From CAXMST01 sp963793415 (GTDB lineage Bacteria; Actinomycetota; Thermoleophilia; Solirubrobacterales; 70-9): a stretch of DNA of 64,000 bases. The notes below the pieces were generated by a model. That model saw only the letters and a program-made list of their open reading frames with translations. It was not told the origin of the DNA and made no database searches. The position numbers and the translations under genes are program-made. The stretch spans positions 310,001 to 374,000 of the forward strand of contig CAWCAC010000002.1 of assembly GCA_963793415.1 (NCBI GenBank), given 5' to 3'. Below are positions 17,240-25,881 of this stretch, one piece after another (position 1 is the first letter of the stretch; each line of letters opens with the position of its first letter).

Positions 17240-18019
17240 ATGGCAGCTCCACCCGTCGGCGCCCACATCTGGGGTGAGGATCCGATCCGCGAGGCCGAGG
17301 AGGTCGGTGTCCCGATCGTGCAGCTGTTCCTCTCGAACCCGCAGGGCTGGGAGAAGCCGCCGCCGCGAGACGACGCCGAGCAGCTGAAGGCGGCCGAGCT
17401 CGGCATCTACGTTCACGCCCCCTACCTGATCAACGTCTGCTCGCCGAAGCCGAATGTCCGTTACGGCTCGCGCAAGATCCTCACGCAGACCTGCGAGGCG
17501 GCGGCCGCGGTCGGCGCGCTGGCGGTGATCGTCCATCCCGGCCACGCCGAGGACGGTCTCGCCGAGGGAGTCAGCCGCTGGACGCGGACGCTCGAGCAGC
17601 TCGAATCCGAGGTCCCGGTCTACCTCGAGAACACGGCCGGCGGCGACAACGCCGTCGCCCGGCGCTTCGACGCGCTGGCCCGGCTCTGGGAGGCTGTCGA
17701 AGCCGCCGAGTCGGGCGTCGACGTCGGCTTCTGCTTCGACACCTGTCACGCCCACGCGGCGGGCGAGGATCTCTCCGACGCGGTCGAGCGGGCGATCGCG
17801 ATCACCGGCGGGGTCGACCTGATGCATGTCAACGACTCGCGCGACCCGGCGGGAACCGGCGCCGACCGGCACGCGAACATCGGCAAGGGAACGATCGACC
17901 TCGACGTCCTCCGGCACATGATCACCGCGGCGGACGCTCCATCCGTGGTCGAGACGCCTCGGGAGCTCGAGGACCTGCGGGCCGACGTCGAGTTCGTGCG
18001 CGCCGCCCTGGCTGAGTGA
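17240..18019 (+). CDS. nfo: Endonuclease IV (AP endonuclease, TIM-barrel)
   Basis: Nfo cleaves DNA at abasic sites in base-excision repair. The 259-residue protein shows the family zinc-site motifs: YVHAPYLINVCSPKPNVR, IVHPGHAEDGLAEG, YLENTAGGDN, FCFDTCHAHAAG and MHVNDSRDPAGTGADRHANIGKG. Length is slightly short of the usual 270-300. The stop overlaps the GTG of the next gene (GTGA). With lhr, mrfA and pafBC nearby the region is rich in DNA-maintenance genes. Confidence 0.94.
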   Translation: MAAPPVGAHIWGEDPIREAEEVGVPIVQLFLSNPQGWEKPPPRDDAEQLKAAELGIYVHAPYLINVCSPKPNVRYGSRKILTQTCEAAAAVGALAVIVHPGHAEDGLAEGVSRWTRTLEQLESEVPVYLENTAGGDNAVARRFDALARLWEAVEAAESGVDVGFCFDTCHAHAAGEDLSDAVERAIAITGGVDLMHVNDSRDPAGTGADRHANIGKGTIDLDVLRHMITAADAPSVVETPRELEDLRADVEFVRAALAE

Positions 18020-19044
18020 AACGGGGTCGCTGCGCAGCCGCCGTCCTGGGCGTTGTCGCCACCCTCGCCGTCCCTGTCTCCGGCTGCGGCGACGAGGGCT
18101 CGTCGGGCGACGAGGCGGCCACGACCGGCTATGAGGCCGCGCTCGAGTCGGTCGGCGCAGGCGTCTCGCCGGTTGGCACCGGCGTCGGCTGGATCGACCT
18201 GACGGCAACTCCGGACCCGCGCTCGGTCGCCCTCGCACTGGCGCCCGGCCCGTCCTCCTTCATCGCCCACCCGGCGTTGCTGCGCTCGCTCGGGATCGAG
18301 GCGATCGAGGCCGACAGCGCCACCTCGGTCGCCGCCTCCTACGGCTATGGCGTCCGGCTCGACGGCATCGATCCGGGCGCGCTCGAGAAGCGGCTCGTCT
18401 TCGCGGGCGCGAAGGCCGACCGGCAGGGCGAGTGGACCGAGCTCGACCTTGGCAGCGAGTGGCAGGCGCAGCTCGAGGGGTCCCTAGCGCCGCTGCGCGA
18501 CTACGCGGCGCGGGTCGCAATCGGGCCCGACTCGGTGATTCTCTCGCGGACGGCGAACGCCCGAGAGGCGCTCGAAGACACGAGCGGCTCCGCCCTCGAG
18601 GCACCCATCAACCGCTTCGCGGCTTCCTGCCTGGGCGATGTCGACTCGGCCCGGACCCTGCCGGGGACCTTCACCCACAACGCGTTCTCGAGCCCCGGCC
18701 TGATCGCGATCGGCGTCGCCGGGGGATCCCCGGCGCGCGAGGTCCTTTGCGCGATCGGCGACGAGGAGAGCAGCGCCGACGAGTGGGCGGGCGCGCTCGA
18801 GCAGTCGTTCGCCGCGGATGCTGTCGAGCCGTTGCTCGGGACCTCGATCCGGCGCTCGGTGCGCGGCGCCGAGGTCGAGCGGCTGGGCGACGAGCAGGCC
18901 GGACTGGCTGCAGCCCGGGCCGAGATCACGCTCGCCCCGGCCCAGCGGCCCGGCTACCTCTACGGCGCCCTGGTCCGCGGCAGCGTCCTCCCCTACGTCG
19001 GAGCGCCTGCGCCGACGTCGGACGCGACCGGGAACGGGGGCTAG
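18016..19044 (+). CDS. Putative lipoprotein of unknown function
   Basis: A GTG start coupled to the nfo stop gives 342 residues. The N-terminus has basic residues, a hydrophobic run and a lipobox-like VSGC followed by DEGSSGDEA, indicating a lipid-anchored extracellular protein. The rest is Ala/Gly/Asp-rich without a recognised domain; two further cysteines (SCLGD, VLCAIG) may pair. The gene ends 5 bases from the convergent LOG-like gene. Confidence 0.65.
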   Translation: MKRGRCAAAVLGVVATLAVPVSGCGDEGSSGDEAATTGYEAALESVGAGVSPVGTGVGWIDLTATPDPRSVALALAPGPSSFIAHPALLRSLGIEAIEADSATSVAASYGYGVRLDGIDPGALEKRLVFAGAKADRQGEWTELDLGSEWQAQLEGSLAPLRDYAARVAIGPDSVILSRTANAREALEDTSGSALEAPINRFAASCLGDVDSARTLPGTFTHNAFSSPGLIAIGVAGGSPAREVLCAIGDEESSADEWAGALEQSFAADAVEPLLGTSIRRSVRGAEVERLGDEQAGLAAARAEITLAPAQRPGYLYGALVRGSVLPYVGAPAPTSDATGNGG

Positions 19045-19049
19045 GCTCC

Positions 19050-19547
19050 TCAGCCCGCGCGCAGCCGGCGGGCGCCGGCGAGGGCGCGCTCGACCGCCTC
19101 TGCGGGATCGGCCGCGAGTTCGATCCCGGGCGCCTCGGCCATCGCGCCGCGGCCGATCAGCCGCCAAGAGTCGAGCGCGATCACGGGGCGTTCGAGCCGC
19201 CGCGCGAAGGCGATCTCGCTCAGCGTCCCCCACTCGCCCCCGATCGCGATCACCGCATCGCCCGAGGCGGCGACAGCGAGGTTGCGCGCCTGTCCGATCC
19301 CGGTCGCAACGACGTGGGTGCAGTGCGGGTTGGCATCGGCGGGCTCGTCCGACATCAGGATCCCGATCACCTCGCCGCCGGCGGCTGCCGCCGCCTCTGC
19401 TGCCGCGCTCATGATCCCGTCGCGGCCGCCGCAGACGAGCGTCGCGCCGGCCTCCGCGATCCGCCGGCCAACCTCGGCCGCGTGCGCGTTCAGCGCCTCG
19501 TCGGAGACCGAGGATCCGCAGACGGAGATCTGGATCGCGCGGCTCAT
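19050..19547 (-). CDS. TIGR00725-like / LOG-type nucleotide-binding Rossmann protein
   Basis: The 165-residue protein matches the small Rossmann-fold family related to LOG (cytokinin-activating) proteins: ISVCGSS at the N-terminus, LVCGGRDGIMSAAAEAA, VIGILMS and the IAIGGEWGTLSEIAFA motif (family PGGxGT-like site is GGEWGT). Members are often annotated as lysine decarboxylase family, but no such activity is shown. It lies 28 bases after the SHOCT protein gene on the same strand. Confidence 0.82.
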   Translation of the reverse strand: MSRAIQISVCGSSVSDEALNAHAAEVGRRIAEAGATLVCGGRDGIMSAAAEAAAAAGGEVIGILMSDEPADANPHCTHVVATGIGQARNLAVAASGDAVIAIGGEWGTLSEIAFARRLERPVIALDSWRLIGRGAMAEAPGIELAADPAEAVERALAGARRLRAG

Positions 19548-19575
19548 CGCCGCCGGCCTCTGCGGTCGGGGTGGA

Positions 19576-20364
19576 TCAGATCTCGCCCAGCAGTTGCTGC
19601 TTCTCGGCCTCGAACTCGGCGTCGGTCAGAGCGCCGCTGTCGCGGAGCTTCGCGAGCCGCTCGAGCTTCGAGAGCGCGTCGTCGGAGGCGGCCCCGGGTG
19701 AGGCGGCCTGCTGCGCGCCGCCCTGGAGCTTCTCCATCTGGTGCTGCTGGACGACCTGCATGATCGTCATCGCCAGCGCCGGGTCGTTCGAGGTGTCGAT
19801 CGTCTCGCTCGTGCCCGGTGTCAGCTCGCGGCCGATCACCTGCTCGAGCTTGGCGCGCAACTCGGGATCGTTGCGGAGGTCGATCGTCGGCATCGCGCCG
19901 GCGCCCATGCCCGCCATCGCCCCGGTGCCGCCGATTCCTGCCATTGCGTCCGCCATCCCGGCGGCGGCGAGCGGGTCCTGGATCCCGCCGATGCCTGCCG
20001 CTGCACCTCCCGCGGCTGCCGCTCCAGCACCTCCGACCGGGCCCTGCGCAGCGAGCGCCTGGCGGCGGGCCGTCGTCTCGGCGGCGTGGCCGGCGCGGGC
20101 CGCGTCCCAGTCGATCGCGACCTTCTCCGGCTTGTCGGGATCGACCTTGACCGGCAGCTGCATCCCGAAGCCGAGCGTGTCCTTGCTGGAGACCATCCAC
20201 TGGTCCTCGACCTCGTACGGCGCCAGCCCTTCGACCTGGACCTGAAGGGTCATCGCGATGTTCTGCGAGGAGGCGCCGCTGTGCGGCATCGACATCGAGA
20301 CGATCGTCGCCGTCCCCGGCTTGCCCTTCTTGAGGATCTTGCGGTGGGTGAACGGGTTGATCAT
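19576..20364 (-). CDS. SHOCT-domain protein with Gly/Ala/Met-rich linker
   Basis: From ATG 20364 (MINPFTHRK) the protein has 262 residues. An N-terminal beta-rich domain (about 1-95, with MSMPHSGASSQNIAMTLQV) precedes a low-complexity linker rich in Gly, Ala and Met (about 110-170), then a helical segment and a C-terminal SHOCT motif (LERLAKLRDSGALTDAEFEAEK). SHOCT domains are short oligomerisation modules. An upstream in-frame extension to 20454 is arginine-rich and rejected. Function unknown. Confidence 0.72.
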   Translation of the reverse strand: MINPFTHRKILKKGKPGTATIVSMSMPHSGASSQNIAMTLQVQVEGLAPYEVEDQWMVSSKDTLGFGMQLPVKVDPDKPEKVAIDWDAARAGHAAETTARRQALAAQGPVGGAGAAAAGGAAAGIGGIQDPLAAAGMADAMAGIGGTGAMAGMGAGAMPTIDLRNDPELRAKLEQVIGRELTPGTSETIDTSNDPALAMTIMQVVQQHQMEKLQGGAQQAASPGAASDDALSKLERLAKLRDSGALTDAEFEAEKQQLLGEI

Positions 20365-20437
20365 CGGCGGCGAGCTTACTCCGGCGATCGAGGGGCGGCA
20401 AGCCGCGCGCCCGGCCCTGCGCCGTCTTCGGCCGGGA

Positions 20438-21442
20438 TCAGGACTGCCCGTCACGGTCCTTGTGGTCGATGAGGCTGACCGAGCCGGCGTGGGCCCGTGC
20501 CGTCGGGTCGCGCCGGACCTTGATCACGCTCGCGATCGTCGCCACCGTGAGCACGATCACGATCACCGCGAGGCTGGCCACGGTCGAGACCTCAGGCACC
20601 CCGTCCCAGGTCTCGTGCGCCCAATGCAGGATCAGCTTGATCGCGATGAAGCCGAGGATCACGGCGAGGCCCGTCGATAGGTAGACGAGCCGGTCCAAAA
20701 GGCCCTTGACGAGGAAGTAGAGCGGCCGCATCCCGAGCAGAGCGAAGGCGTTGGCGACGAAGACGATGTAGCCCTCCTGGGTGACGCCGAAGACCGCGGG
20801 GATCGAGTCGAGCGCGAACAGCAGGTCGGTGCCGCCGATCGCGAGCAGGACCAGCAGCATCGGCGTGATCATCCGCTTGCCGTCGATCCTCGTCGTCAGC
20901 TTGGCGCCGTCGTAGGTCTCCGAGACCGGGAAGAAGCGGCGCGCGACCTTGACGAGCCCGTTGTCCTCGATCTCGGGGTCCTCGTCGCGGTGACGGTAGA
21001 GCTGGATCGCGGTCCACAGCAGCAACAGCCCGAAGAGCAGGAACATGAACGAGAAGGCGTTGATCAGGGCGACGCCGGCGACGATGAAGATCACGCGCAG
21101 GACGAGCGCCGCGAGGATGCCGAAGGTGAGCGCCGAGTTTTGGTGCTCCATCGGCACTGCGAAGGTGGCGAGGATGATCGCGAAGACGAACAGGTTGTCG
21201 ATCGACAGCGATCGCTCGACCAGATAGCCGGCGAAGTACTCGGTCCCGTAGGTACTGCCCGCGTAGTGCCAGAAGACGCCACCGAAGGCCACCGCGAGCA
21301 GCGTGTAGAGGACCGACATCACGATCGCTTCCGTGAAGCCGACCTCGTGCGGCCTCACCTTCGCGGCAATCAGGTCGATCGCGAAGAAAAGGGTGATGAT
21401 CCCGATCGTCAGCCCCCAGCCGAGTGTCGTCACCTCAAGCAT
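20438..21442 (-). CDS. TerC/Alx-family integral membrane protein
   Basis: A 334-residue polytopic protein with eight or nine hydrophobic segments and the TerC-family motifs SLSIDNLFVFAIIL, GGTDLLFALDSIPAVFGVT and ANAFALLGMRPLYFLV. The acidic residues in these membrane motifs are typical. The family includes E. coli Alx and Bacillus YceF/YkoY, connected with manganese export and metal loading of exported enzymes; the tellurite label is historical. The 170 bases upstream (21443-21613) were inspected for a yybP-ykoY manganese riboswitch without finding one. Confidence 0.92.
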   Translation of the reverse strand: MLEVTTLGWGLTIGIITLFFAIDLIAAKVRPHEVGFTEAIVMSVLYTLLAVAFGGVFWHYAGSTYGTEYFAGYLVERSLSIDNLFVFAIILATFAVPMEHQNSALTFGILAALVLRVIFIVAGVALINAFSFMFLLFGLLLLWTAIQLYRHRDEDPEIEDNGLVKVARRFFPVSETYDGAKLTTRIDGKRMITPMLLVLLAIGGTDLLFALDSIPAVFGVTQEGYIVFVANAFALLGMRPLYFLVKGLLDRLVYLSTGLAVILGFIAIKLILHWAHETWDGVPEVSTVASLAVIVIVLTVATIASVIKVRRDPTARAHAGSVSLIDHKDRDGQS

Positions 21443-21613
21443 CGTTCGTGTCTCCGCGGTGGGTAGCGTTGGCGTTTCGGTTCAGGTTCAAGGGGACCTC
21501 CATCTGGGGACAGATGAAGGTTTTGCTCGCCCGCGACGTCTTACTGGTGCCCGCCGGGGCCGCACCGCCGGGGCCCGTATGCGGACCCGTGCTGACGACG
21601 AATGCGTTTGGAA

Positions 21614-24016
21614 CTACTTCCCTTCGCGCGGAAGGATGGCAGATGGACCCCGAGCGCCGCGCGGCACCCCCGTCGCGCCCTCGGCGCGCGCCAGCATCTG
21701 CCCCATCAGCTCGATCGAGCCGCCCTTGTGCAGGTGGTCGTTGAGGTTGCCGCACTTCGGGCTCTGCACGCACGATGGGCAACCCGACTCGCAGCGACAC
21801 TCGGAGACGAGCCGGAAGGCATCGCCGACGAGCCGCTCGAAGACCTCGTAGCCGCGGCGGGTGATGCCGACGCCGCCGGGATGACCGTCGTAGATGAAGA
21901 TCGTCGGTCTGCCCGTCTGGTAGTGGACGTTGGTCGAGAGACCGCCGATGTCCCAGCGATCGCACATCGCCAGCAGCGGCAGGACGGCGATCTGGGTGTG
22001 CTCGGAGGCGTGCAGCGCGCCGAGCATCACGTCGGGCGGCAAAGCCTCCGGCCCGGCGAGCTCGTCCGGCAGCACGTACCAGAGAGCCTGGGTGCGGAAG
22101 CTCTGCTCGGGCAGGTCGAGGGCAACGAAGTCGAAGGCCTCGTGGTCGCCGAGCCGTTTGCGCTGGAACGCCGTCACCTGCTCGGTGACGCCGACGATGC
22201 CGAAGTTGAGCTCGACCCCGAGCGCCCGGCGCTGGGCGAGCGGGCGCTCGATGTAGATGTCGGTCTCCTTGCGGGCCTGCGTGTACCAGTCGCCCTCGAA
22301 CGGCTTGACGACCGCGTGGCGGCCCTCGACGTCGAGCTCGCGGACCTCGAAGGCGCGCCCCATGTGCAGGTAGACCGCGCCGGGATGGACCGTGGAGAAG
22401 GCGCGCTCGGCCTCGACCGTCCCCAGCAGCTCGCCTGAGCCGGAGTCGATCACGGTGACCGAGTCGGCCGAGGAGGAGCGGAGGCTGACAGCGCCGGCGG
22501 CGAAGCCCGGGCCGCGGGCGCCGATCTTGCCGGTGCGGCCGCGGCGCAGGTGGCCCGACTCGACCAGCGCCGCCGCCCGCTCGCCCCAGCCGGCGCCGAG
22601 CACCTCGTCGTCGAACGGCGCGCCGAGCGGCGTCTCGTAGGCGGCGGCGACGAGGTGGGCGGCGTTGATCTGCTCGTTCGTGTGGTCGAGGATCGCGGCC
22701 TCGACCGGCCGGGTCAGGAACTCTGTCGGGTGCCGGCAGAAGAACTGATCGAGGCCGTCCTCGCCGGCCATGTAGATCGCCAGGCCCTCGGTGCGCCGGC
22801 CGGCGCGGCCCCACATCTGCCGCAGGCTCGCGACCGTGCCGGGGAAGGTCACGCAGAGCGCCGCGTCGAGCTCGCCGATGTCGATCCCGAGCTCGAGCGC
22901 GTCGGTGGCGACGACCGCGGAGAGCTCGCCGGCGGCCAGGCGGCGCTCGATCTCGCGACGTTGCTGCGGCGTGTAGCCGGCGCGATAGGGGGCGATCCGC
23001 TCGACCAGATCCTGGCGACCGCGTTCCGCGAGGTGGGTGGCGGTGAACTTCTGGATCAGCTCGATCCCCTTGCGGCTGCGCAGGAAGCAGATCGTCCGCA
23101 CGCCCGAGATGACCAGCTCGGCGAGCATCTCCGCCGCCTCGCTCAGGGCCGAGCGGCGCACACCCGCGGCCTCGTCGGTCAGCGGCGGGTTCCAGATCGC
23201 GATCCGTCGGCCCGCCTTCGGGGCCGCGTCGTCGTCGATCAGCTCGAACTCGGTGCCGACCAGCCGCTCGGCCAGCTCGCCGGGGTTGGCGATCGTCGCC
23301 GAGGTGAGGATGAAGCGGGGCTCGCTGTCGATCCCCTGGTAGATCCGGCAGACGCGGCGCAGGCGGCGCAGCACATTGGCGACGTTGGAGCCGAAGACGC
23401 CGCGATAGACATGGGCCTCGTCGACGACGACGAAACGCAGGTTGGCGAAGAAGTCTCCCCAGCCCTTGTGGTGGGGCAGCATCCCGACGTGGAGCATGTC
23501 CGGGTTGGTCAGCACGAGGTTGGCGCGGCGGCGGATCGCGGGCCGCTCCTCCTTCGGCGTGTCGCCGTCGTAGATCGCCGGGATCAGCCCTGGCGAGCCA
23601 AGCTCGGTCAGCTTCCGGGCCTGGTCCTGGGCGAGCGCCTTGGTCGGGTACAGGTAAAGGGCGCGGACGTGCTCGTCGACCGCGATCGAATCGAGCACCG
23701 GCAGGTTGAAGGCGAGCGATTTGCCCGAGGCGGTGCCGCTGGTGACGATCGCGTTCGAGCTCTCGACCGCGCGCAGCGTCGCGAGCTGGTGCTGGTACAG
23801 CGACTCGATCCCCTGTCCGATCAGCGCCGCCGTCAGCCCTGGATGAAGCCCGGAGGGGAGCGGCACCGCGACCGCCTCCTGCTCGCGCTCGGCGCTCTCG
23901 GCGACGAGACGGCCGTCGGCTCGGCCGGGCTCGATCGCCGCCCGCCAGCCCTCGTCGATCGACGAGGCCCAGGGGACGCCCGCCGACTCCGGCGCCGCTC
24001 CGGGCGACCCGCTCAC
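21614..24016 (-). CDS. mrfA: MrfA/Hrq1-type DEAD/DEAH helicase with C-terminal zinc cysteines
   Basis: The 800-residue protein has superfamily-2 motifs: TSGTASGKS (Walker A, variant), VVDEAHVYRG, LTSATIANP, DALELGIDIG and QMWGRAGR. The C-terminal DUF1998-type domain carries CRCESGCPSC and then KCGN, a four-cysteine zinc site. This is the MrfA family, which acts with MrfB exonuclease in mitomycin crosslink repair in Bacillus and is homologous to fungal Hrq1. The GTG start overlaps the folP stop (GTGA), an unexpected pairing of a repair helicase with folate synthesis. No mrfB-like gene is seen in the window. Confidence 0.92.
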   Translation of the reverse strand: MSGSPGAAPESAGVPWASSIDEGWRAAIEPGRADGRLVAESAEREQEAVAVPLPSGLHPGLTAALIGQGIESLYQHQLATLRAVESSNAIVTSGTASGKSLAFNLPVLDSIAVDEHVRALYLYPTKALAQDQARKLTELGSPGLIPAIYDGDTPKEERPAIRRRANLVLTNPDMLHVGMLPHHKGWGDFFANLRFVVVDEAHVYRGVFGSNVANVLRRLRRVCRIYQGIDSEPRFILTSATIANPGELAERLVGTEFELIDDDAAPKAGRRIAIWNPPLTDEAAGVRRSALSEAAEMLAELVISGVRTICFLRSRKGIELIQKFTATHLAERGRQDLVERIAPYRAGYTPQQRREIERRLAAGELSAVVATDALELGIDIGELDAALCVTFPGTVASLRQMWGRAGRRTEGLAIYMAGEDGLDQFFCRHPTEFLTRPVEAAILDHTNEQINAAHLVAAAYETPLGAPFDDEVLGAGWGERAAALVESGHLRRGRTGKIGARGPGFAAGAVSLRSSSADSVTVIDSGSGELLGTVEAERAFSTVHPGAVYLHMGRAFEVRELDVEGRHAVVKPFEGDWYTQARKETDIYIERPLAQRRALGVELNFGIVGVTEQVTAFQRKRLGDHEAFDFVALDLPEQSFRTQALWYVLPDELAGPEALPPDVMLGALHASEHTQIAVLPLLAMCDRWDIGGLSTNVHYQTGRPTIFIYDGHPGGVGITRRGYEVFERLVGDAFRLVSECRCESGCPSCVQSPKCGNLNDHLHKGGSIELMGQMLARAEGATGVPRGARGPSAILPREGK

Positions 24017-24975
24017 GGGGCCGTCCAGCTCGCGGCCGGCTCCTCCCGGCGGATCTCCTCGGCGATCCGCAACTCCGGCGGCACCTCCGTCTCGCCGGCG
24101 ATCGCGCTCAGCACGGTGAGGAAGTCGAGCGTCTCGGCCACGTCGTGGGCGCGGATCAGGCGAGCGCCGGAGAGCACTGCCCAGCCGACCGCGGCGAGCG
24201 TCCCGGCGAGGCGCTGCGAGGGTCGGCGGCCGGTCAGGGCGCCGATGAAGTCCTTGCGCGAGACCGCCGACATCACCGGTAGGCCCATCTCCGAGAGTCT
24301 CGGGAAGGACCGCATCAGCTCCGTGCTCTGCGCCGGCGTCTTGCCGAAGTCGATCCCGGGGTCGAGCGCGATCGAGCGCCGCTCGACGCCGGCGGCCGTG
24401 AGCCGCTCGACGCCGGAGCCGAGCCAGCCGAGCACCGACTCGGTCACGCCCGCCTCGCCGTAGGCATCGTCGTCCCAGCGCGAGACCTTGGGCGGCGTGA
24501 TCGTGTGCATGAGGACGAGGCCCGGGCGGCGCTCGGCGCAGAGCGCAACCATCTCGGGGTCGGCGAAGCCGCTGATGTCGTTGATCACGTCGGCGCCGAC
24601 GTCGAGGGCTGCGGCCGCCACCTGAGGCTTGTACGTATCGACCGAGACAACGGCGCCGGCGCTCTTCGCCGCCTCGACGACCGGCACGACCCGCTCGATC
24701 TCCTCGGCAGCGGCCACCGCCGGCCGGTTGGAGACGTTCGACTCGCCGCCCACTTCGATCACGTCGGCGCCGGCCTCGAGCTTCTCGGCGACCCTGCTCG
24801 CTGCGGCTGCTGGAGCACGGTCGGCACCCCGATCGGAGAACGAGTCCGGCGTCGCGTTGACGACCGCGACGATCAGCGGCCGGCCCGTGAGGTCGAGCTC
24901 GCCGCCGGCGAGCCGCCAGGCCGTGGCCCGGCTGGACCCCTCACTAGGCTTGACGTCTTGCTTCGGCGCTTCCAT
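24013..24975 (-). CDS. folP: Dihydropteroate synthase
   Basis: FolP condenses 6-hydroxymethyl-dihydropterin diphosphate with p-aminobenzoate in folate synthesis. Motifs: VVNATPDSFSD with the pyrophosphate loop, SVDTYKP, VINDISGF, DPGIDFGKT, SRKDFIG and RAHDV. Length 320 is slightly longer than usual because of about 25 extra N-terminal residues. ATG 24975 is selected; it lies inside the 5' end of the divergent gpgS-like gene. The stop is coupled to mrfA. Only the synthase is present here, without other fol genes. Confidence 0.93.
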   Translation of the reverse strand: MEAPKQDVKPSEGSSRATAWRLAGGELDLTGRPLIVAVVNATPDSFSDRGADRAPAAAASRVAEKLEAGADVIEVGGESNVSNRPAVAAAEEIERVVPVVEAAKSAGAVVSVDTYKPQVAAAALDVGADVINDISGFADPEMVALCAERRPGLVLMHTITPPKVSRWDDDAYGEAGVTESVLGWLGSGVERLTAAGVERRSIALDPGIDFGKTPAQSTELMRSFPRLSEMGLPVMSAVSRKDFIGALTGRRPSQRLAGTLAAVGWAVLSGARLIRAHDVAETLDFLTVLSAIAGETEVPPELRIAEEIRREEPAASWTAP

Positions 24976-25863
24976 CACTCCCACTTCTCGGCCTACGACG
25001 TCGCACGCGCCAAGCAGGGTAGCTCCACGGCTGTGTGCATCATGGCCGGCCGCTCCTGCCCCTCGCTCGAGCACACGCTCGAGGCCTGCCGGGCCGCGTC
25101 CGCCCTCGGCCTGCTCGACGAGATCCTCGTGGTCGGCTCGTCAAAGGCGCCGGAGAGCGGCGCGATCGCGGCCGGGCACGAGGTCGGCTGGGTCGACGAG
25201 CAGACACTGCTGCCCGAGCTCGGGCAGGTCCGCGGCAAAGGCGACGCGATGTGGCGCTCGCTGTCCCGGGTGGAGTCAGACCTGATCCTGTTCTGCGACG
25301 GCGACCTCAGCGACTTCGGCTCGCACTTCATCACCGGCCTGCTCGGACCGCTGCTGCTCGACGAGGCAACCGCCTTCGTCAAGGCCACCTACGCACGCCC
25401 GTTCACACACGAGAGCGGCCCCGTCGACCTTGCCGGCGGTGGCCGGGTCACCGAGCTGCTCGCGCGGCCGGTGCTGGAGGCGTGGTTCCCCGATGCCGGC
25501 GAGTTGCGACAGCCGCTCGGCGGCGAGGTCGCGGCCCGGCGGGAGTTGTTCGCGAGCATCCCATTCATGAGCGGCTACGCGGTCGAAGCAGTGATGGTGA
25601 TCGACGTGGTCGAGCGGCACGGCCTCGACGCGATCGCCGAGGTCGACCTCGGCAGTCGCAGCAACGACCACCAGTCGCTCGAGGCGCTTGGCTGGATGGC
25701 GCGCGAGATCCTGCTCGGCGTCGGCCAGCGACTCCCCCAGCCCCCGCCCGGCCTCGATCGGATCACCGCCAGCCTCGCCGCAGCGGGCCGCACCGTTGTC
25801 GAGCGACCGCCGATGGCGGAGCTGGAGCGGGTCGTCGAGGGCAGCGGCGAAGCACTGCTCTGA
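24958..25863 (+). CDS. gpgS: Glucosyl-3-phosphoglycerate synthase-like GT-A glycosyltransferase
   Basis: GpgS transfers glucose from an NDP-sugar to 3-phosphoglycerate, giving glucosyl-3-phosphoglycerate, a precursor of glucosylglycerate or methylglucose polysaccharides. Evidence: RRFHHSHFS N-terminus, VRGKGDAMWRSL, FCDGDLSDF (DxD), LLGPLLLDEATAFVKA, GGGRVTELLARPVLE, QPLGGEVAARRELF, FMSGYAVEAVMVIDVV. The usual ARNE nucleotide-binding motif near the N-terminus is replaced by AGRSCPS, which is odd. TTG 24958 keeps the conserved RRFHH segment and gives 301 residues; a later ATG at 25042 would lose it. The 5' end overlaps divergent folP by 18 bases. The following HAD phosphatase fits the second step. 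Confidence 0.82.
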   Translation: MLRRFHHSHFSAYDVARAKQGSSTAVCIMAGRSCPSLEHTLEACRAASALGLLDEILVVGSSKAPESGAIAAGHEVGWVDEQTLLPELGQVRGKGDAMWRSLSRVESDLILFCDGDLSDFGSHFITGLLGPLLLDEATAFVKATYARPFTHESGPVDLAGGGRVTELLARPVLEAWFPDAGELRQPLGGEVAARRELFASIPFMSGYAVEAVMVIDVVERHGLDAIAEVDLGSRSNDHQSLEALGWMAREILLGVGQRLPQPPPGLDRITASLAAAGRTVVERPPMAELERVVEGSGEALL

Positions 25864-25881
25864 GCAATACGCTGCCCACCG

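Noticed and set aside
16128..17252. Protein-like translation across tRNA-Phe on the opposite strand
   Set aside because: The recurrent GIEPTT-like residues come from the tRNA sequence itself; the same is seen at the tRNA-Lys locus (42008).
21443..21613. A yybP-ykoY-type manganese riboswitch before terC
   Set aside because: The conserved loop sequences of the riboswitch were not found by eye; a covariance search would be needed to be certain.
22550..24463. A 637-codon plus-strand frame opposite mrfA and folP
   Set aside because: Antisense shadow of two strongly identified genes; composition biased and no family motifs.
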